Source: Anseranas semipalmata
Lineage: Eukaryota; Chordata; Aves; Anseriformes; Anseranatidae
Assembly: GCA_013399115.1 (NCBI GenBank)
Contig: VXAA01000086.1
Span: 733,191 to 797,190, forward strand
Direction: 5' to 3'
DNA: 64,000 nt
Made by a program: the position numbers and the translations under genes. The notes under the pieces were generated by a model. That model worked only from the letters and a program-made list of their open reading frames with translations. It did no database searches and had not been told where the DNA came from. Below, piece after piece: positions 21,838 to 36,341 of the stretch. Position 1 is the stretch's first letter; every line of letters starts with the position of its first letter.

Positions 21838-24800
21838 AGTCTAAAACATACAACTGAATTCACTTCCTTCCTGTTTTGCTAAAAACTCAAGAGATGTGCT
21901 GTTTCTGAAGTGTTCTTAGGGATCTCCTAAGCTACGATTTCCAAAAAAAAAAAAAAATCTTTGCAAAGTTTTGCTTCAATTTCTGTTTTCAAGCCCTTTA
22001 CTGATACATATTTCTAAATTTAGTTGCTGCGTTTTCTTCCAGTGAAGGCTACTTGATTTAGAGAAAGAGAGAAGTTCAGATCAGGTCAAAATCAAAGAAA
22101 AAAATATCAAAACCTTTATGTGCAGGAGAATAAGGCAGCATTTTTTTTTTAATATTGTTATTAAGCTGTCTGTCTTGAAGCTTGTAACTGCCAGAGACAC
22201 TCTGGAAAAGAAAAAGAAACTCTTGAAAGTGGGATATGGTAACTTCAATTAAAGGACAGGTCAGCTCTTAAGAATACTGAGGGGAATGATGGCTCTCTTC
22301 AGTTCAACTTCTTCCCACTTAACAGATTCTACATTATGTAATGTTCCCTTCTTTGAAATCTTTATATAGCATGGGATTTCTCTTTTTTAAAGTTAACTTC
22401 GGAATTGAAGGGCTGCTGCTGTCCCTGTATGGTCTTCAACTTGTGGCTTGTCAATTAGTTGAAAGGGAAGAAAAATTAGTAGTGGAAAATAGAAGAATAA
22501 ATTAATTCTTCAGTATCAACTCATAAATCTTTTCAGTGAAGTTGAGAGTGGTGTCCTCATCTTGCCCTTCTGCAGCTCTCCCCCTCAGAGCAAAATATTA
22601 ATTCTGGAAACTGCTGTGTGGTCTTTAGATAAGCATTTTTTTTCCCTTCTCTACCAACAGTTTTCTTGAAAGTGAAAAAGTATTATTTTATACTTTGAAA
22701 CTCTTGCTATTACAAAGTAGAACAAACAGTTGGCTTTAGAGAGGTTGTTTTTCCTTCTTGTTCTTTGTTAAATTAAAAACAATAGGAGGAAATTTTCATC
22801 ACTCTGACCCACTTCACATCTGCTAAACTTTTTCCCCTTTGTCTAATATGATGCTAAAGCAAGAAGTTGCCTATCTAGAAATCAGGTATTGCACTGATGG
22901 AGGCGATGTTAATTGCTCCTCATAGAGAGAAACGCAAGGTTTCTTCCATACCATAATGCATCTCAGCCTCGTAGTACAGCTCTTGTTGCAGAGGCTTTTC
23001 CTAGGAAGGGAAAATATTGGAGAAAATTCTAGCATATTTCATGCTCTTCACTGGCTGATAGTTGCTTAGAGTAGAGATTGAAGTCCTTAGTCCAAATGTT
23101 AGAAGCCTTCAATGGATCAACACCTAGTGCAAATGAAAAGGTTATTTCTGCATCACCTCTACTCTGATTTGTGTAGCTGATGTGACAGAGCTGCCTGATA
23201 AAGCTAATTTTGACTCTGGAATGATTTTGTGGAGAATAGAGTACTATTTCTGAACCACAGTGCTTTCAAGGCATTTTGCAAGATGAAATGTTTTACTTAC
23301 GGCAGAGAAGGTGTTATACTCTTGACAGAAAATACCATCTTACTGGTTTCTTATGCTCTGCACATATGACAGGTGACCTCCCACCATAGCAGAAGAAGAG
23401 AACACATTCCACTGTGAGTAATGCTATGCCAGTCTCACTACTCTAGGTGGTGCTTGGATATTATCATGGGAAGCTTGGAATATCTTAGGTGAAGTAGAAT
23501 AAACATTCTGAATTGCGTAACAATGACTTACTGAAATTTTCGCAGGGTATCTGCTTTCTTTCCTCAAATAGGCAAGAAGCCATCAAATTCCAACCAAAAA
23601 AGCTCTACTATGTAAGTAAAACCACATGAGTGTTTGAAGGCATAGTTGCTGGGTATTCAAAAGGGAAATCTGTCTAGTGAAAGCTGCTAGAACTAGGGGT
23701 AGGAGCTGTTTATGGGGATGAAGTCTGTCAGTTGAATAGCATTTTTACTAAGTGAAAGCCCAAAGGGAAAGAAGGTCCTTTAAAAATTTTTTTTAATACT
23801 CTGTCTTCAGTAAGAAAGACAATATTGAAGAAACTATATCCAGTATTTTTCCTGACACTAAAGAGCTTATTTAAAAAAGCCTTTTGAAGAAATAGATTCT
23901 AAGGATCCAGACTGAATCCCAGGAAGAACTGTCTAATGGCACACACGATAAACCTTCAGGTAAACATTAACGGGTAGAAATGTAGTTAAGTAATGCAGAT
24001 CCTTGCAGGGAAAATGTTTTTATTCCCCTTTTCCATAGAATGCAAGGGGAGAAGGAAGAGGTTGGTGCAGCCTCATCTAAGTCTGAATATTTTGTTTCTT
24101 GATCCACTGACTCCATTTGCTTTGTGCCCAAGCTAAGCTGGGTTGTCTCAGTTACTCTGCATAAAAGCACAGGGGATCAGATTTGGGGTGCTCTGTTAAC
24201 TCAGGCTATCAGTCCAGAAGTAGTAGTACATGTGGAGTTTTCCAGAATGTAGGTCTCATTCTCCCCATTTCACCAGTTGAATGAAAGTTGACTTACTTTG
24301 GGGCAGATTGTTGTTTGTATAGTAAATTCTGTACGAACACTGATTTTGACTCTTCGGGTCAGCCCAAGAGATTTGTGTTGTCTGAGACAGATATTCCATG
24401 GCAATCCTTGGAAAACATTGTGAATTAACTATGTCAATTAGTTAATTATTTCACTGATGGGGCAGTGCTATTTTTTTTCATTAGCCTTATGCTAACAGAT
24501 TCTGTGAAGGACAACTCAGTGCAATGCAGAGGTGCCTGAGCTAGCTCTACATTACACAGTTCAAAAGGGTACAGAAGGCAGGGCAAGAATATGCTTGTGT
24601 TTCATGGATACATGTTCCTGAACATCTTATGCATTTATAATTTGCTTTCAAATGATGAAATAAAACAAATTCAGAGCAACTGGCTGCAGCAGGGAAGTAG
24701 TCAGGGAATCTCTTTCATACACTTTTTTTTTGTGCTTGTATGTAGGGTAGATAGGAGTTCAAAAGGGTGACTGCAGTCTTAGCTGAACCTTTGAAAAAAA

Positions 24801-27800
24801 GCTCTTAAGTGCCAGGAAAAATATTGAATAAAGTTTCTTCAATATTGTCTTTCTTACTGCAGACAGAGTATTTAAAAAAAAAAAGAAGAAGAAAAAGGGT
24901 CTGTGGTGCTTACAGAAGTTCTTCTTTATCTTTCCCTTCTGGAGACTTAAAGCCTGATCTGAAGCGTAATCCAGAAAAATACGTCAAGAGGATTTGTTCA
25001 TAAGCATCCAGTACATTGACATCAGCAAACTCTTATTCAGACTGTCATGTTCCATATCTTGGAGCCTCATTCTAAATCTTCTGGCAGCATTCAAGCTTGG
25101 TGCTTTCCATTTTGATTGAATTAATTAGTGAAGTTTGGATGGATCCGTTGATTGTGAAATTGTCAGAAATTTTTAACAGGTTGTTTGTAAAGGTTATTTT
25201 TACCCTAGTTAATAACAAGTAGGACATCTGACTGCATTTCTGTATTGTTTAAATGGAAAATATGTTGCCCATTTGGAAGCAAAGAAAATGGTAAACGAGA
25301 GCTATATTTATGTACTTATCTTGCCTTTAAGTTAATCTCCTGTTACTAGTCTTGAGCCTTTCAGGTTGCTATAGAAACTGCCACAGCCTCCAACTGTGCT
25401 TCCGCCAAGGCTTAATTGCATTCTGAGTTTCACAGACTCTCTATTAACTGCAGCACTGGCAGACACAAGCACATTGCAGAATGAGTTGAATTAATGGTTC
25501 AATATGATGTATGCATTTTTTTAATATTATGTTTCCATATCCTTTTTCAATTTTTCCTTTACCAGCTGGTTAAGCTCCTCTCTGACATGTAGTGATACCA
25601 CAGGGATGGATTCTCTCTGTTCACTGTGACTATATTTGATATTTTCCAGTCTTCTGTGCCATTAGAGTAGCTGCAACAGTCATTAGTCTTAAGGATTTTT
25701 TGTTCCTTATGGGAGTCAGATTATTTAGGAACTCTCTTAGCTTCACTGAAGTCTTTCTGAGACTCCTTCACCTCTGCATTTGTGAAACAGACATGGAAGT
25801 GCATAGCTGCTATCTCAATAGCTCTGGTAAGCTTGTGCTGGCTCAGTGCTCTTTACTACGTGGTTTTTACTTGATTGGTGTGTGTCAAAATAGTCAGCTT
25901 TTCAGTGAGGCCTCTTTTTAGGTCAGAAATGTCAATTTATCAAAGTTGAAACTGAGTACAGCTGTGTGCAAAGTTCAGTAAGACTTTACTGGAAATTATT
26001 TATTATATCCTTGATGGAATTTCCCATCAAAACCAGATTGAGAACGTCTCTCATTCAACTAGCACAACCAAATCTCAGAGATCTGTTTCCCCACTCGGTT
26101 CTCAGCATGATGATGCTGTCAGTGAAAATACACTGTTCTCATTGATGCTGTTCTGCGTTCAATGGAGACGGACTAGATCGTAGCTGGTTAACATCACTTT
26201 CTGCAGTGTTCAATGGATGTAAGTTCAGAACTTCATAATAGAAAAACAATTCCCACTCTTCTCTTCTTGTGGAAAAAGAGGGGAGAAAATGTATCGCAAC
26301 AGGAGGAAGAGAGAAAGTAATGTATGTATTTCCATTTCTAATGTTAAGCTCTCTGTCTCAGCTCTGCTTTGCTTATGCTTAGTGGATAAAACATAGAGAA
26401 TAGGACAGACACCCTCTGTACACTGTTGCTCTTATGGGATGTTTCCATACTTGTGTTAATGCTGGCCCAAAGATTTATTTCTATCCTCATCAGAAGCATT
26501 AGAGGCAGCCCACAAACTGGTGAATGGACAAAGTCAGACTGATTCTGGGAACAGGACAAAGTGAAATTTTACCATCCTTCACTTTAAATTGTTCATGCAC
26601 ATTAAGTCATGCTTTTAGATAATGAGCATCTGAAGACATCTTAAAAATACCTGTTGTAACTTTTCAACTATCCTTTAAAATGCGACTCTGTGCTAATGTT
26701 TTTCATGTGGTTCACTTTTTTCTTTCCCTTTTTTTTTTTTTTTTTGTCATTTTGAGTATGTGCTATGTTTTTTGAATTATCTTATTGATGGTCCTTTATA
26801 AAAATCTTGTATTTAAGGAGAGCAAACCAAGGTAGCCTTTCTGGCCTCTGCCTTGCTGGTAGTATTTCTCTGTGAATTTATGTGGAATTTTTTGTTCTTT
26901 TTTTTTTTAACTCTTACAACAAAAAGATCGATTAGAAAAGGAAGAAATTGTGATAGTGTTGTCAGAATTAATCTGAAAAAGTGTAGGTAGTTTTGCAGTG
27001 GTCGATTTTCACACACTTTTTTTTTTCCTTATGGCCTTTTTCATTAGCTCTATTTTGCACTTCTTGCCACGACACTGTGCGCTTCCTGTCATGGAACTTA
27101 AATCTCTTGCACAAAATCTCATCTTTCCTTTTTAGTTGCTCTGAGAGCTTGCATGTTAGAGAGAGCTGGATTTCCTTGCCAGCTCTGGCTCAAGTTACAT
27201 TTCCTGAATTGCCCTACAGAATGTCAGTGTATATTCTGAAAAAGCTGTGTATGATAGAGATCTTCCTCAAACCTAAAAACACTTATTTGGGATGGAACTC
27301 ATTTGGATGCGAGTATAAAATAAACATTATTTGTTGGCTGTTGTCATCCCTGAGAAGTCAGATAGCTGCCATGTCACCAAGTTGTCTGTCTGCATGAGCT
27401 ATTTTCCAGGCAGTGATGGCACTTCATTTACAGAAAGCACAGCTTGCAGTGTCTTTGTAGCTGTTAAGAATAAAGACCTTGCCTATCAGCTGAACAGCCG
27501 AATGTGTGTGTGTGGAGGGCTTGACACTGGTTAAATACAGTTGTTAGCAATGTAAGTGAAGAGAAAAGCCTCGTTACAAGTCTGAGATGTGCCAGGTTGT
27601 TTTACTGTACTGTAGAATGTATTGCAAAAGCTTTTTTTCACAAGCCATCATTTCTTACGATTTCTATAGAAAGGGTGGAGCGAAACTTGACCATAAGGAG
27701 GATTTTGGATAAGCAGGGGAACTGGTGGAATGGTTCATGCATATCTCAGGCAAATATCTCCATTGAAATAAGGAGATGCATAGAGAATGGAGAGGACAGG

Positions 27801-30800
27801 TAAGGACAGTCCATTTAGCAGGCCTGCTCTTGAGTTCTGTATCACTTTTTTTGTTTGGTGACCAAATACAACTGTCCTCTAGTACACACTACAAGATGGA
27901 AGGTAACACTGCTAAAATGTGTGTGGAATGTAGGCTCTATAGGGCTAAACTTTCAAAATTCTTGAAATAGAGACCTAGCAATTACTTTTAATGTGATTTC
28001 CATCTCTTTATCCTCCCTCTTGTGTCCCCAGAATCAATCCCAAGTGAAATTTCTATTTTCTGTCTTAACCCTACTTACCTCAGTGGCCACTTAGCAGAAG
28101 GGTTTCACTCATGCGTCAACTAAATTGGTCATTTTGTATGTCCTTGTATGGCATGCAACGGAAATGAGCATGAACTCTATTAATATCTGTTCTTACGTAA
28201 ACAGAATCCATTTTCTTCAGTTCTTCAGCTAATGAAGCACTGTGGGAACAAGACAGTCAGAAGCTTGGGAATTACTCTACAAGGAAGAATCTCAGTGTTT
28301 CTTGGCAAAAGCTGCATTATGCTCTAGGCTCGCTTGGTAAGAGCCAACAGTAACAAGGTCTTATTCTGGACTGAAGTTTAAATAAATAGACACTGAATGT
28401 TTCTGCTTGTCTTTGAAAGCTGACACACAGAAATCCCAAAGTTTATTTCAAAGAAGGCTTAATTTTTGTCTAATTACAGCCAGATACTCAGTTTGGAGGT
28501 AGGGGGGTGTTAGTCTAATGAAAGAAAAGAGGAGTTGGAGTCCCAAATGGGAACCTACAGAAGAGTCTCCCTTTTCCTTACTTATTTCCAAATGCTGGCA
28601 GAATGGGAATATTCTTTCCTCAATTCTTTGTCAATTTCCTTAAAGTAAAAAGACAAAACTAAAAGGCATAACGTGACTGAGGTGATTTACTCAGCAATAA
28701 CTGCATTTCTGGCATCGGTTGCTATTAAATTTCTGTTAAAGTTGCCATAGGAGCAGCTGAGTTGTCATAAATGGTCATACACAGATTACCTGATCTGGGG
28801 ATTGTTGACGAAGGCTGTAGTGGAGGCATTAAATGGCGTTAGGTTTATGCTGTCATAACTTTTTCAATGTCCTTTACAATTTTTCTTGCACACTTATATT
28901 GCATGAGTATTAAATGAGAACTTATGGCTGAAAGATCAGTATCTCCAATCTTGTGTCATGTGCAGGTGAACCTATCCCCCCATGTACCCGTCTGTCCAGT
29001 ACGGCACTGGTGTGCACTGATGGAGGAAAGCGGGAAGCTCTCTTCTCTAATGGCTTCTTAGCTGGACTGAACACTGACAGCTCTGTGAATATGGTATTGG
29101 CACCTTAGCTTCTGTTTGTTAAGCTGAACCCAACATATGTGCCATTTGATACTGGTGCATTGACTCAGAAGATGCTACTTACAGAGGCAGACTGGATCTG
29201 GCTGAATATTATTTTGGTATAAAGATAACATCATCAGAGATAAATATAAGAAAAAAGATGAATGATCCTGTTTATTCTTGGGTTATTGTTTTTTTTGTTT
29301 TTCCTAGACCATAAATAACAGCTAAGAAAATTTTCAGAACATAATCTTGCGTTCTAAAAGCTGGTGCAGATCTGGCAGGAGCTAATGTGAGAAAGGGCAG
29401 GACTCTTTGTGTTAAATCTTTCTGCTTCATGCATTATTCTTCTCCTCCCTTCTTGAAATCCTATCTTCAGCCGTCCCTGTCTATCTGTTTTATTAAAAAG
29501 CTGAACTGTGAATTTAAAACTCACAGGAAAAATGTGACCCAATGTATCTTTGCATCCTAGATGAAGCAGGAGCCTGTTTCTCTTGGCCTATGTTTTGTAA
29601 TTGCCAGTTCACAATATGTTGTTTTATTATCAGCAGAAATGTCAACAGGAAACCAAGGAATCACTAGTTAATGCATTGAGCAGCACAATTAGTCTTCAAA
29701 TAAATCAGGATAGCTACTCAGTCTTCTATATTCAGTATGCATTGCAACAGTTGATGTACAACAATATCGTCTGCTAAGACCTGTATACAAATGCAGCAAT
29801 AAAAGAGATATCAGTCTTCATAAATGCAGAACAAAACTGAAGGAAATTAGAACCATATGGGGAGCACCAGTGACAAAAAGGAGCCATTTATTCCCGAGTC
29901 CAAAGATAAATTTATAACTTTCTGTATGAACTGGTTTTCCTGGATCCAAGCATAATAAAATGCAACCTGTATTTTGTTAAATGCTCAGTATTGCACCTGA
30001 CCACCTGAAAGACATTTCTGAGGTTCTGGAAAAGCCTGTAGGAATCTGAAAAAGGCCAAAAAAGCACAAAGACAATGTCAATAATAAAACAATTAAAAAG
30101 CAATACATTTTAAAATAATTGAGAAAGTAGTTAGATGAAGAAATGGTCTCAATGCCCATTTCCTGCGAATGGGCACTGCGCAAGGAAATAGAAGGTAATT
30201 ACTTTAAGAACACCTGTGGTAAAATCTTTAATTATAATCATTCAGATAAAAGTTAATTAGAAGCACGTCTTTAATGTAGCAGTATGCTTTTCCCTGCATA
30301 CCACCATCTGGGACCAACTCTCTTCTGCCCTCTCTGTTATTCAACTTAAATTGTAACAAGTAGCTGCAAATGTACTTCTGATTTTCTCTTATCTGCCGAA
30401 CAATACTTTATGTTCCAAGAGGGTCTGTGCAGAAAGGTGTAGTCTTTCCCTTTTACAGGAAAAGAAATAGTCTCTCACTCTCTAATGCCATTGAAAGAAG
30501 TTAGAAGAGTAACTGAAAAATTTGAATGTATATACTTCTTGGGAACTGACTTTAGTAATGCTCCCTTTGGCTCCTGCTGTCCTCCACCACCAAACAGGCC
30601 AGGTGTTCCGGGAGGTGCCAAAATCCCTGTTGATTGTCGGTCTCCTGAGATGGCTTCCTCTGTAAACTGCTGGTCTGGCACTGCACTCGCAACAGCTGCC
30701 AGGTTCCCCAGGCTATGTGGGATGTGATGTTTGACCCAGGACGTAACTTAAGGAACTAGGAGATGGGGAGGGAGATGTAAATGCAGCCATGCAGTTGAAG

Positions 30801-32580
30801 TCTAGTGATCAAGGTGGTGTTTAAAATGCCCAGAAAGTTAAAGCTGCATTTCCGTATAAGAAGGAATTTTGATAGCGTTGCTTACCTGCATGGAGAGCAC
30901 TGATGGGCTCCCATGGTATTTTGGTAATTAACTGTGGCATTATGCTGGAGAATGGAGAGGACTTTTCTTGGATTTTTTTTTTTTCCAGAAGTAGCTCAGG
31001 AGTTTCTAAAGGGTGGAAAAATGGGCAGCTGTTGCAAGCCCTTTGCTAGGTCTGGCAAAATATGTGGGGTTGGAGCATACTCCTATCCCAGACTCTTTTC
31101 TGTATGTGACTTCCACTCCCAAATCCTGTGCGATTTTTTATTTTTTTTTGATGTAATGAAATTTGTTTCCAAATCATTCCTATGTCTCTTTCCTAAACTA
31201 GCCCGTAGTAGATTATTGCTAACAGACTTAATGTTTCCCCTAACTATAGGCTTCCCAAATCACAGTTTGGGATATGCAGTTCAAAAATAAACCAGCCCCC
31301 ACACTACTGCAATTGCCCGTGTTTCTGGTTCACAGAAATCAGACTAGTAATGAAATGCATCCTCTTTCTGCTCCTTGCCCCCAAAAAGTCAGTTACATTG
31401 TGCTAACAAGCACAATAAGACAAATCAGTTCTGAAGCTTATAGGTGAGGTATTAAGAACTTTTGAAAAGAGACTGAAAGGGAAATGTTTGAACTCCTTCG
31501 TCTTCAAAATATTTGTCTGGCTTGCTTGCAGTGTGCCAAAATAATTGTGCCCTGTGAGGAGATGTGTCAGTTGAAATTTGAGGTAGGTAGTAAGCTGACT
31601 TCCAGGCCGGCCTGAACAGTAACTGAACAGGACAAACACTTCCTCTCTGTGTGGCTTCTTGAGCACTACAATGAAGTGGCATTGCCGTGTTTCATATCGC
31701 GGGTCTGAAAGTTTGTGCAGAGAAGAAGGAACCAGGACAGAGTAGGAACGTAACATATGTCTAAACAAAGGTTTTAATATACATCAAACAGAACAAAACA
31801 AATATTGGGAAAATTACTATAGCCACATTTAATCATGGTATTTATAAAACCTTTTTCGGAGTTTAGCGTGTTATCATCCTGCTCACATATATCAGTGTAG
31901 AGGATAGCTGAATTCAGTTACGTCAGTTTCAGGTGTCACTTGCTAATGCAGCAGATGAAGCCTGTTTTTTACCAGATGAGTGGGGTGTTTAGAGTTGAAA
32001 ACAACTGTTTAACATAAACAAATAAACATTTTAAAATTGTAGTGTGTGTTTTTACAAACATTCCACCTAAGTAAAAATGATAACATGCTATCAAATTATC
32101 AGCTGAGATAAGCTCAGTCTGTAGCAAATTGCTATTTATTCTAATTCCAGAAAAGCTAGACTTACCTACTCTGGCCTTGGAATGAGAGAGAAAATATGGC
32201 TAAAAACTAAAATCTCAGCCCCTACTAATTTTTAATATTCTATACAGAAGAGTCATTAATAAATTTTGAGATTAGAGTTGGCGACAACTGATTGTGGCAG
32301 TGAATACTTAAATGTCTTTCATTTCAAGATATATTTGTATTAATCTGTTTCTTTAATAGCTTTATTTTTGTAAAATTCCATTTTTTCAAGCCAAGAATGA
32401 AAGTAAGAAGGCTTGGGGCTCCAAGCTGGCATTCTCACATACTAAACCATTTATCTAAATGTTGTTGAGCTCCACACCGTCCTTTTCACCTGAGCATTAT
32501 TACTATTAATAATATAAATAAATGGAAATTGTGTAGTTGAGTGCTATAACTGGAATTCCTCTTGGCAGGCACTGACTGCT

Positions 32581-32596
32581 GTGTGTGTGTGTGTGT
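32581..32596. repeat. (GT)8 microsatellite
   Basis: A short GT dinucleotide run inside intron 5. Confidence 0.9.
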
Positions 32597-34076
32597 ATTT
32601 AAGATTTAGATCTTGCTTTATTTAACAAAACAGTCCAGTGCTTGCCAAGCTACTTAGCAAGTGCTTAGCATATTTAAGTTCTTAAAGTTAAGCACATGCA
32701 TAAGTGTTTTCCTGACTTGGAGCCTAAATTACAGGTTTTCCATTTTTATGATAATTATTGTAAAGTTGCTTTAAGGCTTGGGTTAATAGAAGGTTACTTG
32801 ATCACTTTTTGTGCTTGGCAAGCTCTTCCTGCATAGCTCTGATTAAGTACGTAATGGCTGTTTCATTACTAAGGAATAACTACGTGACAGAGGTAGTTAC
32901 AATAACACTTTTATGTGTATACTGCAGAATGGTGAATATTTGTGATGTCCTAATTTTCTAGATTAGGATATTGCACTGAGGAAAGAGAAAATCACAAGGG
33001 ACCAAAGGATAAAAAGTGAAACGTGCAGCAAAGTAAAAATATTTTTTTTCCAGTTTCCAATTACATCACAAACTGTCGGGTCCAGATAACACAAAATCTG
33101 ATTGAAAACTCTATTTTCTCTTAAAATAAATGAAAATAGTACTGCTGAGATTTTTTTTTTTTTTTTTAAAGCTGAACCCTGGTTCTGTCTTAAATGTAAA
33201 AAGTGCCAGGTAGTCTGGGGAGAGTCTTTTTGTAGCTTGGCTACATTGGTGTTCCCCGTATTCCCATAGATGCTTCTCATATTCAACTAAGATTTCTTAT
33301 TGTTTCAAATTTATATCTTCTGTTTGCCACAGTGTTCACCAATTATAGGGTTATCATAGCTTTTAAGTTGTGTAAAATTGCAATCCCTTCTGAACAGAAG
33401 GGACTTAATATATGTAATGCATAACATCAATGTGAAAAGCTGCAGAGCCAAGCCTTTTCTGCGAGTAGAGTTGACTGCACACAGGCTACAGCAGTGTCAG
33501 TAAATTTGGCCTTGAACAAAGTATTCTTTTGAATCTAAGATGAAGTGTCCCTGTTGGTTTGGATTTATTACCACTGTAAATTGAAAACAGGGAAAAAAAA
33601 AAAAGCCAAAAAAAAAAAAAGCCTTTTAATTGCCCAATCAAAGAGGCTTACTCCCCCCCCCAAGGAGATGCTACATACAGGTATGTTTTATGGTCTGGGT
33701 ACTTTGTTGTACACTTTTCTGTTATTTTTGTTCCTACTGAGTTAATGTATTGCTTTATTATATGCAGAAAGATGCCACTAATTTAGTGGTCATTAAAATA
33801 ATATTTTAATATTTTAAACATGACAGGCTTTCCTTTGTTTCTATTAGGATTGTCTTAGTTTCCAGCTTCCTCACGCGGGCTGTGAGCTAAAGAAAAAATG
33901 ATAGGGTGCAATCTTGACTATGACAAGAAAATTACAAACACTTAAATGAACTAGAAGTGTTTATGAAATAATTTATTTTCATGAAAATTGACAAGAATAG
34001 CACAACTGAACATTGGACCAAACTGGTCTTGAACTGAAACCCAGTCTTGTACATTTTGTTTCTTTTCTCTATGCAG

Positions 34077-34123
34077 AGAAACAACACGGAAGATGAGGAA
34101 AGAGACAGACTTCTGTTATTAAG
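34077..34123 (+). CDS. RhoGAP gene, candidate 47-nt exon 6
   Basis: A strong pyrimidine tract ending ATGCAG precedes it, and AAG before GTAGGA follows. Read in phase 0 after exon 5 it gives the acidic peptide RNNTEDEERDRLLLL with a split Arg at the end (phase 2), and it is open. The next base triplets in frame would stop at once (TAG at 34125-34127), so if used it must be spliced. Joining it directly to the exon at 44986 produces a frame ending after about 17 residues, not the 35-residue frame that looks coding there. It may be an alternatively spliced exon, may need a further exon, or may be a decoy. Confidence 0.4.
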
Positions 34124-35779
34124 GTAGGATGAAAGCACCTGCTATTAAGTAGCTCCATGGAAACTTCTGGTATCTCATTACCCACCCATATAATACATAG
34201 TTGGTTTGTTGAAACAATAACCCAAAAAAATGAAACTTCTCAAAATCTTAATGCTAATCTATATGAACTGTAGACAGATTAGCAGGCTAAAGTCACTTGC
34301 TGACCCCAAACAGATGTATTCTTGATTCTTGTGTGCTTTTACTTCATTTAATTAATTATTTGGTATTTCTCTAATTTTTTAGTCTGCTTGTACCCAGGTG
34401 TATCCCTATGTGAGCCTATGTCACTGATCACATGTTGGGATTTCCTAAACTGTAAGGATGAACTGCCTATTTTCACGAAGTGTTTCATGAGTTTGCACTG
34501 GTGTGGTATTCATCAATAGGCTGAGATACAATCAGAATAAATATATTAATAACCGTGTGCACGTACCCCTGGGAGGGGGAGGGTGTTGGCAGTGAAATCA
34601 GCATCTCGATAGCTTCCTTCAGGAGCAGAGTGGGGTGGGCAATGACTGTGTTATGCAGATGGTTAAATTTGGTGGAGAGAGGAAAACCGATGTGTAAACA
34701 AAGCTGAAATCCTTTGCTGCGTTTGTCAAAAGGATTTGGCTTTTACAAGATCTATGTTTATGTAAGCAAGCAGTATTTTGTTATGCCCCAAGACTAGATT
34801 TCCTTGCACCATTTCTCCAGAATATGACTTGAGGGCTGTCTGACCACAGGACCATAGCTTAGCCAAAAAAAATCTTAAGGGAATATTTTTTTACCCGAAA
34901 GGCTTAAAAATACGGTAATGCCTTCACACCCATATTTGCATTTTGCAATAGAAATACTTGGACTAAGCTAACAGTCACTGGAAAATCATGGTACATGTTT
35001 CTGTCTTTCGGATTTCGTGGGTTCTGTTCTGAGATTCTACTGAAACACTGCAATGGAGTGCACAAGTTTATTGTGCTCTGCGGTGAAAAAGTTTTTATGG
35101 TTCAGAGCAACTTTAAGTAATTCCCAGATATTTTGGAACACCTGACAGTGCTACTTAATCCCACTTAAAATTCTGCTTGCTCTGCCAGAAATGCAGCACA
35201 TTAATAAACCACATTAGTTAGGAAATAGCTTTCTGAGTGAACTTGGGAAGATAATTCAAGGTTTTAGACAAAGCTATTGTAGCAGAGACAAGCTGGCGTT
35301 TCCTAAAAGCTAATCAAATACTCATAGAGCTATAAGAGAGTATAATACATCATTTGGGAGACAGAAGTCATGGGGGAAGATTTCAAAGGATACTATTTCT
35401 ATTTGCCAGCAGGTAGTACCTCCTGGTCTTGAGCCTTTAACACCGTAGAAATTACCAAGCAATGCTTGAAGTAATCATCTGTTCTGTGAGAGGGTATCTT
35501 CTAAATCATAGTGATTGTTTAGGCCTGGTGCAGGACTTGCATATAGTCCTAACTGATATCTGAATTTGATATACAGTACTGGGTTCAGTAGCTAATAGCA
35601 ATTCTGGGCATTTTTTCTACGTTTTTGGATCATAATGGAACAACTGGCAATTGTTTTTTCCTGATCACCCTGAGTGTAACTCCTTCCTGTCTTACACAGT
35701 AATTGGTAAGTAATGGTTTGGATGTTCATCCAGCTTACAAAACAGCTGGATCTGGATCTGAATTCAGTATCTGCAATGA

Positions 35780-35935
35780 ATATGTGTATATATGTGTGTA
35801 TTTGTATATATATGTATCTATATGTGTATATATATATGTTCAACTGTTTATATAATAAATGTAACATGTGTTCCTCCGCTTGTAAAATACATAAATACGT
35901 ACATGTATGTATATAAACATGTATGTATATAAACA
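35780..35935. repeat. TA/TG-rich low-complexity tract
   Basis: Alternating purine-pyrimidine words (TATATATG, GTGTATAT, ACATGTATGTATAT) dominate two stretches separated by about 45 bases. Open frames across it are artefacts of the repeat. Such alternating tracts can adopt unusual DNA conformations. Confidence 0.85.
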
Positions 35936-36247
35936 GTAGAACATAACAGTAGGGAGACTGGAAATGCTCAGCTTCAACCCTACTGGAATTAAGACTTTCT
36001 TCTCAAAGATTCCAGTTCAAGTCTGGGGACAGTGGAATTAAAGTCAAGTTTTCTATCTCAAGTTTGTGTCATAATTTTAAAACAAACAAACTCATCCTAA
36101 ATATTTTTTGTGAATCCATTTGCCATGATTTTTTATTGCTAAATGAGAATTCTGCAGCAAATTCAAACCTAGTTTATGTGTCTTTGGGACAGCTGGATTC
36201 ACCTGTCTCATTGAACCCAGTATTCACTGGTGTTCATTCTTCTACAG

Positions 36248-36341
36248 GCAAGATCTGGTGAAGATCAGCAACAGGCAATTTTTTCATGAAATAAACTTTG
36301 AATATGCTTCTCTTGGAAGCAGTGCATTATTATTTGTTTAA
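36248..36341 (+). CDS. Weak candidate alternative terminal exon of the RhoGAP gene
   Basis: The acceptor TTCTTCTACAG precedes it. Entering in phase 2 after the 47-nt exon, it completes the split Arg. It then reads QDLVKISNRQFFHEINFEYA and ten further residues before TAA. An AATAAA lies inside it at 36290-36295 but no clear downstream signal was found. A shorter use is also possible: the first 10 bases followed by GTGAAG would restore phase 0 and so make the 44986 exon readable in its long frame. There is no homology support, so this is recorded only because it offers the one in-frame continuation I found. Confidence 0.2.

Larger units (their letters stand above)
13121..34076 (+). other. Intron 5 of the RhoGAP gene (about 21 kb)
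   Basis: The longest intron, provided the 47-nt exon at 34077 is real. If it is not, the intron continues to 44985. It contains a 39-bp-period duplication (14304-14368), a 74-base T run, a CR1 tail, two local duplications near 21.3 and 21.8 kb, a short GT repeat at 32581-32596 and A-runs near 33592-33620. A GC-richer patch lies at about 20140-20480, with no gene recognised. No additional phase-compatible exon with recognisable protein content was found. Confidence 0.7.

Noticed and set aside
26993..27397. Plus-strand 134-codon open stretch within intron 5
   Set aside because: The translation is rich in Phe, Leu, Ser and Cys, as expected from T-rich intronic DNA. No acceptor or donor phase links it to the RhoGAP exons.
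35592..35916. Overlapping open frames on both strands rich in Tyr, Ile and Met
   Set aside because: They are artefacts of the TA/TG-rich tract.
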